Below, in pieces: positions 32,434 through 44,789 of a DNA stretch of 64,000 nucleotides (the first letter of the stretch is position 1; the number at the start of each line of letters is the position of its first letter). Origin of the DNA: Limnoperna fortunei (taxonomy: Eukaryota > Mollusca > Bivalvia > Mytilida > Modiolidae). The notes under the pieces were generated by a model, which did not search any database, was not told the DNA's origin, and saw nothing but the letters and a program-made list of their open reading frames with translations. The stretch lies in NCBI GenBank assembly GCA_944474755.1, contig OX104114.1, positions 83,128,623 through 83,192,622 on the forward strand. Reading direction: 5' to 3'. A program made the translations under genes and the position numbers.

Positions 32434-34866
32434 TTTTGGCTCTTATTCTTGCGGGGAGCCTTCTTGTTTTGCTTTTATTCTTAGGGTAGCCCTCTTTTTG
32501 GCTTATATTCTTTGAGGGTGCCCTTTTTTTGGCTTATATTCTTTGGGAATGCCCTCTTTTTTTGCTTATATTCTTTGGGGTGCCCTCTGTTTTGGCTTAT
32601 ATTCTTTGGGGTGCCCTCTTTTTTTGCTTATATTCCTTGGGGTGCCCTCTATTTTGGTTTATATTCTTTGGGGGTGCCCTCTTTTTGGCTCTTATTCTTT
32701 GGGGTGCCCTCTTTTTTGGCTTATATTCATTGGGGTTGTCCTTTTTGACTTATATTCATTGGGGGTGACCTCTTTTTTGGCTTATATTCTTTGGGGTGTC
32801 CTTTTTTGGCTTAAATTCATTGGGGTGTCCTCTTTTTTGGCTTATATTCTTTGGGGTGTCCTTTTTTGGCTTATATAAATTGAGGGTGCCCTCTTTTTTG
32901 GCTTATATTCTTTGGGGGTGCCCTCTTTTTTGGGCTTATATTCCTTGGGGGTGTCCTTTTTGACATATTCATTGGGGGTGCCCTCTTTTTTGGCTTATAT
33001 TCTTTGGGGTGCACTCTTTTTTGGCTCTTAATCTTTGGGGTGCCCTCTATTTTGGATTATATTCTTTGGGGTGCCCCTTTTTGGCTTATATTCTTTGGGG
33101 TGTCCTTTTTGGCTTAAATTCATTGGGGGTGTCCTCTTTTTTGGCTTATATTCATTGAGGGTGCCCTCTTTTTTGGCTTATATTCTTTGGGGGTGCCCTC
33201 TTTTTTTGGCTTATATTCCTTGGGGGTGTCCTTTTTGACATATTCATTGGGGGTGTCCTCTTTTTTGGCTTATATTCTTTGGGGTGTCCTTTTTTGGCTT
33301 ATATTCATTGGGGTTGCCCTCTTTTTTGGCTTATATTCTTTGGGGGTGCCCTCTTTTTTGGATTATATTCTTTGGGGTGCCCCTTTTTTGGCTTATATTC
33401 TTTGGGGTGTCCTTTTTTGGCTTATATTCATTGGGGGTGCCCTCTTTTTTGGCTTATATTCTTTGGGGTGCACTCTTTTTTGGCTCTTAATCTTTGGGGG
33501 TGCCCTCTATTTTGGATTATATTCTTTGGGGTGCCCCTTTTTTGGCTTATATTCTTTGGGGTGTCCTTTTTTGGCTTATATTCATTGGGGGTGCCCTCTT
33601 TTTTGGCTTATATTCTTTGGGGTGCACTCTTTTTTGGCTCTTAATCTTTGGGGGTGCCCTCTATTTTGGATTATATTCATTGGGGGTGCCCTCTTTTTTG
33701 GCTTATATTCTTTGGGGGTGCCCTCTTTTTTGGATTATATTCTTTGGGGTGCCCTTTTTGGCTTATATTCTTTGGGGTGTCCTTTTTTGGCTTATATTCA
33801 TTGGGGGTGCCCTCTTTTTTGGCTTATATTCTTTGGGGTGCACTCTTTTTTGGCTCTTAATCTTTGGGGGTGCCCTCTTTTTTGGATTATATTCTATGGG
33901 GGTGCCCTCTTTTTTGGATTATATTCTTTGGTGTGCCCCTTTTTGGCTTATATTCTTTGGGGTGTCCTTTTTTGGCTTATATTCATTGGGGGTGCCCTCT
34001 TTTTTGGCTTATATTCTTTGGGGTGCCCTCTTTTTTGGCTTATAGTCATCTTTGGGGGTGCCCTTTTTGGCTCCTATTCTTTGAGGGTGCCCTATTTTTA
34101 GCTCTTACTGTTTGAAGGTGCCCTCTTTTTTGGTTTATATTCTTTGAGGGTGTTATCTTTTTTTGGCTTGTATTCTTTAGGGCAGCCCTCTTTTTTGGCT
34201 CTTATTCTTTGGGTGGAGCCCTCTTATTGGCTATATTTTTGGGGCGTGATTTCTTTTTTTTACTTGTATTCTTTGGGGGAGCCCTCTTTTTTGGCTCTTA
34301 TTCGTTAGGGGTGCCCTCTTTTTTGGCTTATATTCTTTGGGGTGCACTCTTTTTTGGCTCTTAATCTTTGGGGGTGCCCTCTTTTTTGGATTATATTCTT
34401 TGGGGGTGCCCTCTTTTTTGGATTATATTCTTTGGTGTGCCCCTTTTTGGCTTATATTCTTTGGGGTGTCCTTTTTTGGCTTATATTCATTGGGGGTGCC
34501 CTCTTTTTTGGCTTATATTCTTTGGGGTGCCCTCTTTTTTGGCTTATAGTCATCTTTAGGGGTGCCCTTTTTGGCTCCTATTCTTTGATGGTGCCCTATT
34601 TTTAGCTCTTACTGTTTGAAGGTGCTCTCTTTTTTGGTTTATATTCTTTGAGGGTGTTATCTTTTTTTGGCTTGTATTCTTTAAGGCAGCCCTCTTTTTT
34701 GGCTCTTATTCTTTGGGTGGAGCCCTCTTATTGGCTATATTTTTGGGGCGTGATTTCTTTTTTTGACTTGTATTCTTTGGGGGAGCCCTCTTTTTTGGCT
34801 CTTATTCGTTAGGGGAGCCCTCTTTTTTGCTGATATTCTTTGGGATGCCCTCTTTTTTGGCTCTAA
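32434..34866. repeat. 2.4-kb minisatellite of a ~31-bp T/G-rich unit
   Basis: Unit about GGGGTGCCCTCTTTTTTGGC plus TTATATTCTTT, 31-32 bp, roughly 75 copies with many small variants (tattcatt, ctcttaatc, ggattat). The unit length is not a multiple of three and the variants lack plus-strand stops, so all three plus-strand frames run open for long stretches, encoding hydrophobic repeats. The edges are more diverged than the centre. Within it, about 33,790-34,320 and 34,294-34,824 are copies of a 504-bp block (marker 'tatagtcatcttt' at 34,041 and 34,545). Confidence 0.95.
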
Positions 34867-35195
34867 CTATATCAGTTATATCAGTTATGACCATTTAGGT
34901 AAACAAGATCCATAAATATGTTCAAAATGTATGCAAAAATCGAATTCGAATTTCATTAGAACATATGCCCTATTTTAAACATTATTGAAGAAAAATCCCT
35001 GGGTGTTTCACTTTCGGCTGTTAGTTAAGCTGGGCGATACAAGCTCACGTGAGCCTCGTATTCAAACTGTTATCTAATTTTGAAGCAGGATTTTACACGT
35101 ACATGTAAAAGACTGTATATGTACCTCGGTTATCCAGCCTCATTCGTATGCCGAGTGGTACACTAAACGACTTTTCTCCGTGGTAACAATTAAAG

Positions 35196-35336
35196 AATAA
35201 ATACCCGCATTATTCAGTAACCAGTCATTGTTTGTTTTTTCCGCCTTATTGAATTTAACGTTCATTTAATCACGATAAGTAAATGTTTTATAAATACAAG
35301 TCTGTGTTAAGTTTAAACTATGTACAGCTTTACAGG
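35196..35336 (+). promoter_or_regulatory. Possible core promoter and short first exon
   Basis: 'aataaatacccgc' followed about 20 bases later by an initiator-like TTCAGTAACC, and at 35,336 a strong donor (TACAG|GTAAGA). An ATG 16 nt before the donor would give phase 1, which does not match the exon at 40,393. It may be an untranslated first exon or chance. Confidence 0.25.
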
Positions 35337-35739
35337 TAAGACCACAAATTCGGTAAAATATCAAAACGGACTAAAAACAATTTACTAAACGTTATTTTGT
35401 TCATTGAAGAAATATGTACCGTAAAAGAACGGAAATGTCATTTGCATTGTTACTTAACCACACAGATATTTTGAACAAAAATAAATGTACAAGTTTGTAT
35501 CGTATTACTCACGTGTGTTAATTTATATAAGCAAACATAATACATTCACACAGTCCCAAAAGACAAAGGGTCCACTATAGAATTGTTTGATAAAGAATTA
35601 TGAAATATAAAACATGCACTTTAGACCGGTTTTACAATGAAATATTGTATAAAAAAAAAGTACATATGCAGTCAGTTATAACATAAAATTGTATTGCATA
35701 GTACATAAGTACATAATAGCCGGCACTGACGGAAAACGC

Positions 35740-35868
35740 TCCAGGGTCATGACAAAGGTTGGAGTTTACCCCGCGTAATCCGGCTTCCTTAAAAAAACTG
35801 GACGCAATCATACATAGCTAAAAACTGCTGAAAGTAGTCCATTATTGAACACCATTTAAACAAAAAAT
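35740..35868 (+). mobile_element. 5'-truncated SINE
   Basis: Keeps 'aatccggcttccttaaaa', 'actggacgcaatcatacata' and the 'accatttaaacaaaa' tail of the V-SINE-like family. Confidence 0.7.
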
Positions 35869-35869
35869 A

Positions 35870-38000
35870 TGTCTTGGGTATTCTCTGTATTAGAAAATAT
35901 TCTTTTACCGTAACGGTATGAATAGACTTTCCGCCAAACATTTGAATATAATTTAATATTTGAAATATTAAAGATTATGTTGTTTAAATAATTAACTTAG
36001 CGGAGGATACACGAATCATGAACTTGTAAAAGAATACAAAAAGCGATACAAGAACTGCTAGAGTTTTAGGAATTATATAGTATATCGTATAACCCTTTTT
36101 TATTTCATAATTTTATAGTTTTCAACCTTTCAATGCAAACATTTCAAATATTTCAAATACCCTTATAATTATCATATTTATCTGTGACTATAAATAATGA
36201 ACTTTTGTATTTTGTTACCCACGAAACCTCAAAGTTTACAAAAATATTTCTTTCATGTTTTAATATTTTTCAGCTTTTCAACACAAACGTGTCAAATTTT
36301 TTAATACCTTAATTTCTTCCATTTATATTAAACCTTATAGGTTTAATATACACCATCTATAAAACAGTGAGATTTAAAATAAAACATTAAGACATCTTTG
36401 ATATATGAACTAATGTAGCTGTTTGGTACAAACTATAAATCGGATTTATGATTTAATGGAAGAGAGCGAACAGGGTCTACTTTAAAATTATCTTTACGCG
36501 TTCCCCAGTTATTTCTGTATGAAAACAGCAAAGAAAACCGACCGAACAACATTAGCCATAGATAATTGTTTTCCCATGTAGCACACACACAAACACACAA
36601 GCACACAAACAAACACACAAAAGAAACAAAGCAAAGACATTTCCAGAACCTTAGTACACAGTGACAACACAATGGGATTTCTTCACTAGCAAAATTTTGT
36701 AGGGCTGTACAAAATATTTCATGTTTGAGACCATACGCCAACCGTTTTATTTTCGCTATTGAACTCTCAGAAACTGAATCCCTTTTAGGATGATAAGATT
36801 TGATATTTTCTGTTCAAGTGTAATATGTGTCTGTCTTTTCTTTATTGACTGTGTGGCACAGAAATAAAGGAAAACGGTTTAATTCTCTTAAAGAGGGTTA
36901 ATACCCCCATATAAAATGTTTATGTGACGGGTCCAAGTGGGTAATTTATGACCTTGTTTTTAATCTTTACATTACAGTGTATTTTGTTTTTAATTCTTCT
37001 TTCACATACAGCATGGAGTAATCTTTCATTCTTCTCTTTCCATGACTTGTGTATGTGTGTAGATCATAGTTTTAATATTAAGTAGCAATGGGGATTTCAG
37101 TAGTTTGTTAGAAAAAGCGGGAGACCTAGGTCTTTAGAGTGTACGTTTGTGAAATGTTTGTTTTTAAAGATGGTCAAAAGTGACAGAAAAGCTTCTTTAT
37201 CACGAGGGTGGTGATTCTAGCTTGAAATAACAAACTAATTTATCAAGAGGGTGTTGATTTCTATTTTAAATCACAATTAAAGAACAACAAAAGCTGTAAA
37301 GCACAGCTGTATAAAAATTGTGTGGAGCTCTTTACAAAAAAAATGTAATTCGCCTGCCCCACCTTTTCAAACAATTCTCTTAAATGTATTTAGACAAAGC
37401 CAGTCTTCCTCCTGTTTAAATCAGATAACACCCATTAATATGTACCTTTTGTATATTCATTGTCACACTAAATATTAACGTTGTAAAGATAAAATCTCGA
37501 CATATCTGATTTTGCGCCTGACTTATTCAGCCTCCCAGGTGTGTACAAAACTATCAAAAATTATTATTATTATGATATAAACATTTGGCTCTATTCCAAG
37601 TTAATTTACCGAGAAAGCAAGTACAATATAGACTCATCAGTCAAAGGCGAACACTGTGATTTCACAGTTTACGTCTATAAAGAGATTTTTTAAATTTTTT
37701 TTCACCTGAGAATTTTTTTAATGACTCGTCACAACAATGAATAATGACTGTCACAGAAACTCAAATCGATTCCTTTTTGCTTTAGCTGTTTATATTGCAT
37801 ACAAATACTATGTAATAAACCACTGCAGTAGATAAGTCAGTCGTATTACATGTATCTTGAGGACCGCCGAACTTGCATTATTACAAGTAACTAAAAAAGA
37901 CCCGTGTCCATTGATTTTGCAAAGATCATGCGCGAACTCCCACTAACTTAGCATTGATTGGTTGCTGAACGTCCAGGGAACAGTATTAAGTACATAAGAT
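35870..38000. other. AT-rich non-coding stretch with a CA-rich patch
   Basis: A (CA)/(CAAA)-rich patch at about 36,577-36,640 is the only marked feature. The 102-codon minus-strand frame across it is explained by this patch. Confidence 0.4.
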
Positions 38001-38412
38001 TGTTATGGAACAACTGGGACCATACTGGGAGGATTCCCAGTGCTCAACCCAAAGAGCCGCCCTGCGCGGCCAAAGGGGGCGGATAGGCGATACCTCTTGT
38101 TTGGGGGTTGTCAGTTCATAATACGGAAAGCCTGACCGCGCACTACAGCGGGTAACGTGTTTGGAGAGTGCCGCGATCCTTACACGATGAAGACCCCTTT
38201 TGTAGATTTCGAAAAAACTCATTGTAGCAGCTACAAAAGGCTAAATATTCCGCCCCTACCCTATAATCCATACCTTTCCAGTGGCAGTCAAAATCATGTT
38301 CCCTACGTCCCAACCCTTTTATCGCTTATTTATTGTTTGTTAACTTATTCTCTTCCTGAATAAAGCTGAAATATTTTGCTCGCTGGACGCAAAACAAACA
38401 TCCAATCAACCA
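38000..38412 (+). mobile_element. Second SINE-like family (AATC tail), copy A
   Basis: Shares with 62,240-62,610: 'gggggcggatagg', 'cataatacggaaag', 'gtaacgtgtttggagag', 'gaccccttttgtagatttcg', 'gctacaaaaggct', 'cctgaataaagctgaaatat' and an 'aatcaaccaatg' tail. It opens with a GC-rich hairpin-prone segment ('gccgccctgcgcggcc'). Confidence 0.8.
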
Positions 38413-39324
38413 ATGAAAAGCTATGGAATAGGAAAGCCATGTCGATAAAACAACATCCGATAGCCTATTGTCGTCGATTGTTTGCTTTGTTGCAAGATAT
38501 TTATTTTGATACCAGCTGCGGACATAGATATTTTTGGAAGTATAAGTGTTTACCGCTTATAACATTTTTATAATGTATGAAATTTATTGTTAATAAAACC
38601 ACATTCATGCTTTAATAATAAGCATAATAAAACAACAATGCGATTTAACACTATCAAGGCGTTTTCCTATAAACTTGATTGCCATATTAAGTAAATTAAT
38701 CGAAATCTTCTATTTTCTACATGATGAACAATATTTCGTTCAAATTATTTTTGTCGTATTTGGTGAATTGACGTTATGTTGTACAAGACAAGCGGAAACA
38801 GTTTGATGTATTCATGGGCAGTGTGGGAAAAGTTTGTTTTCCTTGGGCTAAAACATGTAATAGTTCCCACATCAAATGATTAAGGTGTAATTTCATGAAC
38901 GTTTTCTCGCCTAACAGTGACAATTACAAACGTCAGTGTCCGTTTGAACTTCAATATTTACGTGACCAATAATAGCAGGGTAGTCCTTAGATGAATGGAG
39001 AATTAATAGGAACGTAAAGTGGTGATTTCCAACTATTGTTATTCAATAACTGTATAAATTTCTGGGTCCATTTAGACACCGTAATGAATGGTTGACCAAA
39101 ATTTTCTCTCTGTACAAAAAAAAATAGTTCAAAATCAAAAGACCACGACGACCATGACACTATTTTCATTTGCATTTTGTAGTGTAGTGTGAGTACTTAT
39201 TTTTATATTTGTAAGTTACTGTCAGACATATCTATATGTACACTTGTATTGGTACATATGTGCTAATGAGTAACTACATATTACTGCTGTGCAAAAAAGC
39301 AAAAGAATTGGGATGGGGCTTTGG

Positions 39325-39535
39325 CGTCCAAATGCTTAAGGTAGTCAACCTACTATTGTTTTCATGCCTTACGGGTTCTAGTCTCACTGAGAGCATATTA
39401 TGAGCAACTATTAGGATTGTTAGCGTTCCTACCAGAGGTCGGGGTTTTCTCCGGAAACTCCGGCTTCCCATCCAATAAAACTGAGAACCAAGATATAGGT
39501 GAAAAATAGCTAAAAAACAAACAAATGCACAAAAC
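39325..39535 (+). mobile_element. SINE copy, V-SINE-like family
   Basis: Head relic 'gcttaaggtagtcaacctac', 'cgggttctagtctcact', 'ccagaggtcggggttttctc', 'actccggcttcc' and 'agctaaaaaacaaacaaa'. Moderately decayed. Confidence 0.75.
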
Positions 39536-40392
39536 GATTGGAAGAACAACTGTCCTCCGACTTACTTAAAGCTTGTTGTTTTGTATATAAAAAATTATGA
39601 TAGAATATTTTATCACTAACATTTTCCATGTTTCATAGAAACAATATCAAAATCAAAACAGTTGATATTAAATGATCGAATTGGGTACGAATTTGTCTGT
39701 ACAGGTGTAAATGTTCTTGTATTAAACTGAATTTGTAACGATTTTGTCTAGTAAGTATAAATGTACATGTATATCTGAGAACAAGAAAATTATTTATGGA
39801 AGGAATTTGTATTGATTTTTTAGTAGAAATCACATAAATCAGTTGTAATGTTCGACCTTGTTTGACTATTGCTAATAACAACATATGCAAAGAACATAAA
39901 TATACTGCATTTTGTGTTGATGCTTGTACTGAATAAAACCCACAATGACATTACCATGAAAAAAAGTGTGAGAGTTGCCCTAAAGCAAGATTGTACACCA
40001 ATCAGTCTTTGTCAAACGTTAGGTCTAAGTCGTTAAAATAAAATATCTGATCCATTCATAAAATGAATGATCTGTATTGTAACTGTTTGTTAAAATAAAT
40101 GTTTTGTTGTCAGGATAGGGACCTCCAGTTGAAGGTTGATGGGATTTGACTTTTCAGTAAATAGTGTGTTACGTACTTCAGCATAATATGTTTATGTTGC
40201 CATTTCTTATTGTTATCTTTTTTTGCATGGCTTGAAGCGCGCGGCCGGTCGCGTTCTCGCTTTGCTACTTACCGATAAGTGTCAGTGGTACCTAAACTAG
40301 AACGCAACTGGACGTTGGCTTTAGACTATTCTCTTTCAAAGTATTACTATTTATTAATAGAATAGATAATAATCTGTTATGTTGCATTGTAG

Positions 40393-42484
40393 GAAAGAGG
40401 CCGATGCTGCATTTGACAAGTATACACAAAACTTTGTACGTCGTCTTCCTAAAGCCGAAGCGTTAAAGATGTTTGAGAATGAGTTTAAACTCAAAGAACA
40501 AGAAGCTAACCTTGTGTTTGATATATTTGACAAAGATTATAATGGGGAATTAAGTTACTGGGAATACAAACAGTTTTATTTGACAGTCGGCGAAGAGTAA
40601 GTTTGTTATTTCATGTTTAAACTACGTCCGGTTGCTAGTCTGATTCAGATAGTGCTCTTTGTCTAAAGTAGTCTGGGTACTGGTGCGGTTAATAATGCAT
40701 CAACCTCAGATCTACCCGGAGTGTCTGAGTGGCAGATAAGTGGTGCTCTTCACGGGTAATTTAAATTTATAATATGAACAGCCTGACGCGGACAATAGTG
40801 ACTAACATTTTCGGATATTGACCCCTTAGAAATAGGGATCCCTTCTTTAAATTAAAAAAAAACAAATAAAATAAAAAGTCTTGTTTCTTCTTTAGGACGA
40901 TGTAAGTGATGAACGTTTTGATAACAATCAATTGTCACCTAATCCTTGACAAAAATAATAATGAGTCTTGTTATAAGACACCTTATTATAGGTTAAACAT
41001 ATTTTGCTTACCAACATATTGACAACAAGGATAAGACCCAAATCAATCAGGCTTATGACTTTTTCCTACAAAGCAATATTATATAATATAATTTAGAGAT
41101 TTTGTTCAGGTATTATAATTTATATCATGAATCATGAACAAGACATGCATACGGGCATTTCCTTACATTGCCATACAATATAAGTAAACTATGTACGGTT
41201 AATCATATTATATAATAATATATGACAAAATAAAACATAAAAGAAAACTTCAAAATACTTATAAACATAAAACCGTCAGTCTGTTGTTATCATAAATTAG
41301 CTGTGTCTATGCAAGGACAACATATTTCTGCTTAGTGTTAATGTACACATTACTATAAATAGCTTGGTTGGTCCTGAAGGGACATATAGAAGACATATCA
41401 AATGGAGGGCTTCAAAACCATGTACAGTTTGGACCCGACACATAAAATAACATGGGGCTCCACTTATACTCTTTTATATTACACCGTTCTATATCATTCT
41501 GTATAAATATATCATGCTACAGAGTGGTATTTCACAATGCTAAAGAGACTAGTGAAGATTTCAAGAGCCGCAAGTCGAGTGAAATCATCAGCCGCAAAAG
41601 CAGTATTTTTGGCAATACTTGCACGGTGTATTTCTTTAGTTCCACCGAACATTTTCCCCTTTAGTATAGCAGAGGCTCAGATTTCAAATAATTATTGTTG
41701 GTCATAAAACTAGTCTTCCATACTGCTACATCTTGATGAAATCCATTACACAGTTAAAATAATCATTTTGGAAAAGAGAAAATAATTAAAAGTAATTTTG
41801 CAGAAAATATCATGGCTTTTATACAATCAAAATCGAGCATTTTTTAAATAAAAATGAACTTACATTTGATAAAAGGAAAGCACCTTTCAATATAATGCCA
41901 TCAGAGCCATGGACGCCCTCCCCAGCTATGGCTCCCAATCGTTGATACTATATAAAGCCCAATGGTTAAGGTAGGTCGTATCCCTCACTGCGGGCCGGGT
42001 GCGCTCGACTCCAATCTTATTTGACAAGGATTGTTGCCAGTTTTCCTACCGCTGGTAGGGGAATTTCTCCGGGTACTCCGGCTCCCCCCCCCCCCCAAAT
42101 AAAAACTGGACGCCATGATATAGCTGCAAAATTGCTGAACGTGGCGTGGCGTTAAACAATATTCAAACAAACAAACTATATAAACTGTTTTGCGTACATG
42201 TAACTGCGATTTTAATAAACTATGAATAAAGCAATTTATGTTACGTCTATTGTAGCATTGGTGAAATAATTAAAACATTCAAAGAGTTAGAAAAAGATGG
42301 AACCGGTCAAGCAGACTTTAGCAAATTATGGGACAAACTGAAAACAATGAAGACGTGTTCCGGTAGAAATTTTGAAGAAACTGAGTTAGAAATGTTAATC
42401 AAAGCCTCCGCTGGCGAGGAAAAACAAATAGACCTAGCTAAATTTATCAATTTAACGTGCAGAATGAAACAATTCAGAGGATGA
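40393..42484 (+). CDS. EF-hand (calmodulin-like) protein, last two exons
   Basis: Exon 40393-40596 (acceptor TTGTAG, donor GA|GTAAGT) joins exon 42256-42484 (acceptor TTGTAG|C) in phase 2 and ends at TGA 42482-42484. Together they give about 143 residues with four EF-hand-like units: a degenerate first (AAFDKYTQNFVRRLPKAEA); a canonical second with calcium loop DKDYNGELSYWE (all ligand positions in place, Glu at 12); a third, EKDGTGQADFSK, which has Glu at position 1 and lacks the final Glu; and a degenerate fourth (SAGEEKQIDLAK). This is probably a one-site calcium-binding relative of calmodulin in the cytosol. The partner is unknown. The exon starts in mid-codon, so it needs an upstream exon; see 31,303. 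Confidence 0.8.
40715..40870 (+). mobile_element. Decayed copy of the second SINE-like family
   Basis: 'ataatatgaacagcctgacg', 'cggacaatagtgactaacat' and 'gaccccttagaaat' align with the middle of the copy at 38,000. It sits in the EF-hand gene's intron. Confidence 0.5.
41955..42178 (+). mobile_element. SINE copy with a 13-base C run, in the EF-hand intron
   Basis: Head relic 'caatggttaaggtaggtcgt', body 'ctccgggtactccggct', then (C)13, 'aaactggacgccatgatata' and tail 'attcaaacaaacaaac'. It ends 77 bp before the last exon. Confidence 0.82.
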
Positions 42485-43304
42485 TGGATGGAGATTGATG
42501 TGTTCAGTGGACACAAGTGTATAATTAATTGCAGGATATGTTCATGGAGATTTTTACATTTAAATAGTATAGTTTTTTATGACTACATGTACCTAATCTT
42601 ATTGCAATCACTTAGCAGCAATTTTCTCAAACTATCGTTGAATAGGCCCCTCAACTGACCAGCAAATATACGTTTTGTGAATGTGACGTCATACTATTTT
42701 TCTGAAAAACGTTATTGGCCTCCAACGGTGTTAGAAGATGTATGTTAGATAGTTCCCGGATGGAGGCGACATTTTGTACTTCACGCTGGAGAGTAGAAAC
42801 TATCATACATAGATATATTAACATCGTTTAATTCACATAGTTTTCATAATGTAACACATTGTTACGTTCTGGCATGTAGACTTGTAAATAAGTGGGCCGA
42901 ACAGTCAAACGTTACATTCCATGCAAGATATTTGTTGTTTATGTGACGTATTGCTTGTTTACTATGTTAAAAGGTTGTTTATGTAACTTGGACGATATTG
43001 TTATAAATATCAGCTTTATGTTAGCTGAAAATCATCAACTTGTGCTTATTAAATATAATGAAAGTTTTAATATAATCTACAAATTCTTTACTTTGAGTTT
43101 ATTTCTTATAATGCTTCGACCAACTTTCTTGATAAAGCGCAGTAGCACTAAATTTTCATACTGAACAAGAATGCCATAACGCCAACATTCCTTTCAATGC
43201 ACGTGTCTAAGCACAGTGTATCCAAAAGCAGTCAGGATGTAAATAAACATTATTCGCGTTATCACGAAAATAAATAAAAGTTAATTATGTTCTGTATTTC
43301 TTGG

Positions 43305-44062
43305 GGCCATGTTTTCGAAGATGTCTTAAGACAAAGCCATGTCCGAAGATTTGTCCTAAGTCGTGTCAACGAAAATGTCACAATTATGACATGTCACAAT
43401 TTTAATCCTAACTTTAGGACAACGAAATAGGTGTCCTAACATGCCTAAGATGGTCCTAATTTTTAAAAATATTTTTTTACATTTGTAAGTTTTAATTTTT
43501 AATATAAAATTAGAAAGTTTTCTAAATAGCACCCACTTATGCTTTTTTACCTTTTCTAAGAAAATTAGAAGCTCCAATTTTGTACAATTCGTATTTTTCT
43601 TACCATTATAATAAATTGTTTAACAAGTTAAGTGTATATACAAATAGTCAGGTTACAGCACGAAATCAATCTTTGAACCGAAACAAAGAAAAGTTCTTGC
43701 AGTCAAACAGGTTTTGTAAACTGGTGTCGAATATCACATCGAAATGCACAAAATACAGACATTTGACGTTTTAATTTATTATTTTTTAAATATATATTTA
43801 TTGATACATGTTGATAAAATATTTTTTAAGTGCAGTCTACATCGAAATTGGAATGGTTTTATAAAGTTCTTAATTAATCATACAAGCATAAATATAATAC
43901 TTATTAATAAGAAAGACTTGGGGCATCTTTACTAGGATGGTCTTAGGATACCTTCAGTTTGAGGTCTTAGACACGTTCTAAGACTGTCTCAAGTCAGTCC
44001 TAAATTATGTCCTAGACATGTCATAAGACCTATTTTAGGATAGTTTCGAAAACTCCGCCCCT
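43305..44062. mobile_element. ~0.75-kb foldback element
   Basis: Left end 'ttggggccatgttttcgaag' with many 'gtcctaag'/'gtcttaaga' phrases. Right end reads inversely as 'aggggcggagttttcgaaac' with the same 'gtcttag', 'tcctaag' phrases and 'acatgtc'. The arms are diverged and the interior (43,460-43,920) is AT-rich without coding relics. Confidence 0.65.
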
Positions 44063-44313
44063 GATCTATTCAAGATTTTTTTATTGGTTTAATAACTGTT
44101 TTCGGCTCATTTTATATCGCAACAGTACTAAAATTACATCAACGTCCGCCGCATAAGCAGTCAAGCTTATTTGCTAACTTTTTTAAAAAAAATAGATCGA
44201 AAAGTACAATTGTTTAGTAGCAAAATCTGACTATAGCCGTCGTATTCCCAATCGCCCAATTAGTGTATCTGATTCGTGTACGCGTTTGTAACACACAAAA
44301 ATAGACGCAGATT

Positions 44314-44779
44314 TGCAGGTTAACCTCTACTATATAGCCAATCAGTTGATGCCGTAGTCAAAAGTAGTGCTTAAAAAACCAAAGTAGTTCTACTTTCACT
44401 TTGCATAAAAATTGTAACTCTGATTGAACATGTTTAAAATTAAGTTTATATGATGCACAAATATTTTAGAAGTGAAATGAATCCAAATTTAATAATTTCA
44501 AGCAAGTATTAGATTTTGTACGAAACTTAACAGACTGACACCCGTTTCTATCCATCTGACAACTGAAACTAGCTCTATCTGTGACGTCATTTTGTAAACT
44601 TTACAAAACATTCTTATTAGACTTTAATATTGTTGTGCCGGTCAGATATGTTCTAGACAAGACATGGTATTTTGAGAAAATAAGGGTGTCACTAATAGTG
44701 AACTTAAGGTAAATTCAGAATTATATAAAATGTTATAATGGTCACCTATGTAAATCTATTTAGTAGAGGTTAACCTGCA
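44314..44779. mobile_element. 466-bp TIR element (MITE)
   Basis: TGCAGGTTAACCTCTACTA at the left end is matched inversely at the right end (TAGTAGAGGTTAACCTGCA); the next bases still pair with one mismatch. The target duplication is unclear. No coding sequence. Confidence 0.75.
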
Positions 44780-44789
44780 ACGATAGAAT

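Noticed and set aside
32512..34605. Long hydrophobic frames up to 304 codons as membrane proteins
   Set aside because: They come from a tandem repeat of about 31 bp and occur in all three plus-strand frames. No start context, splice sites or non-repeat domain.
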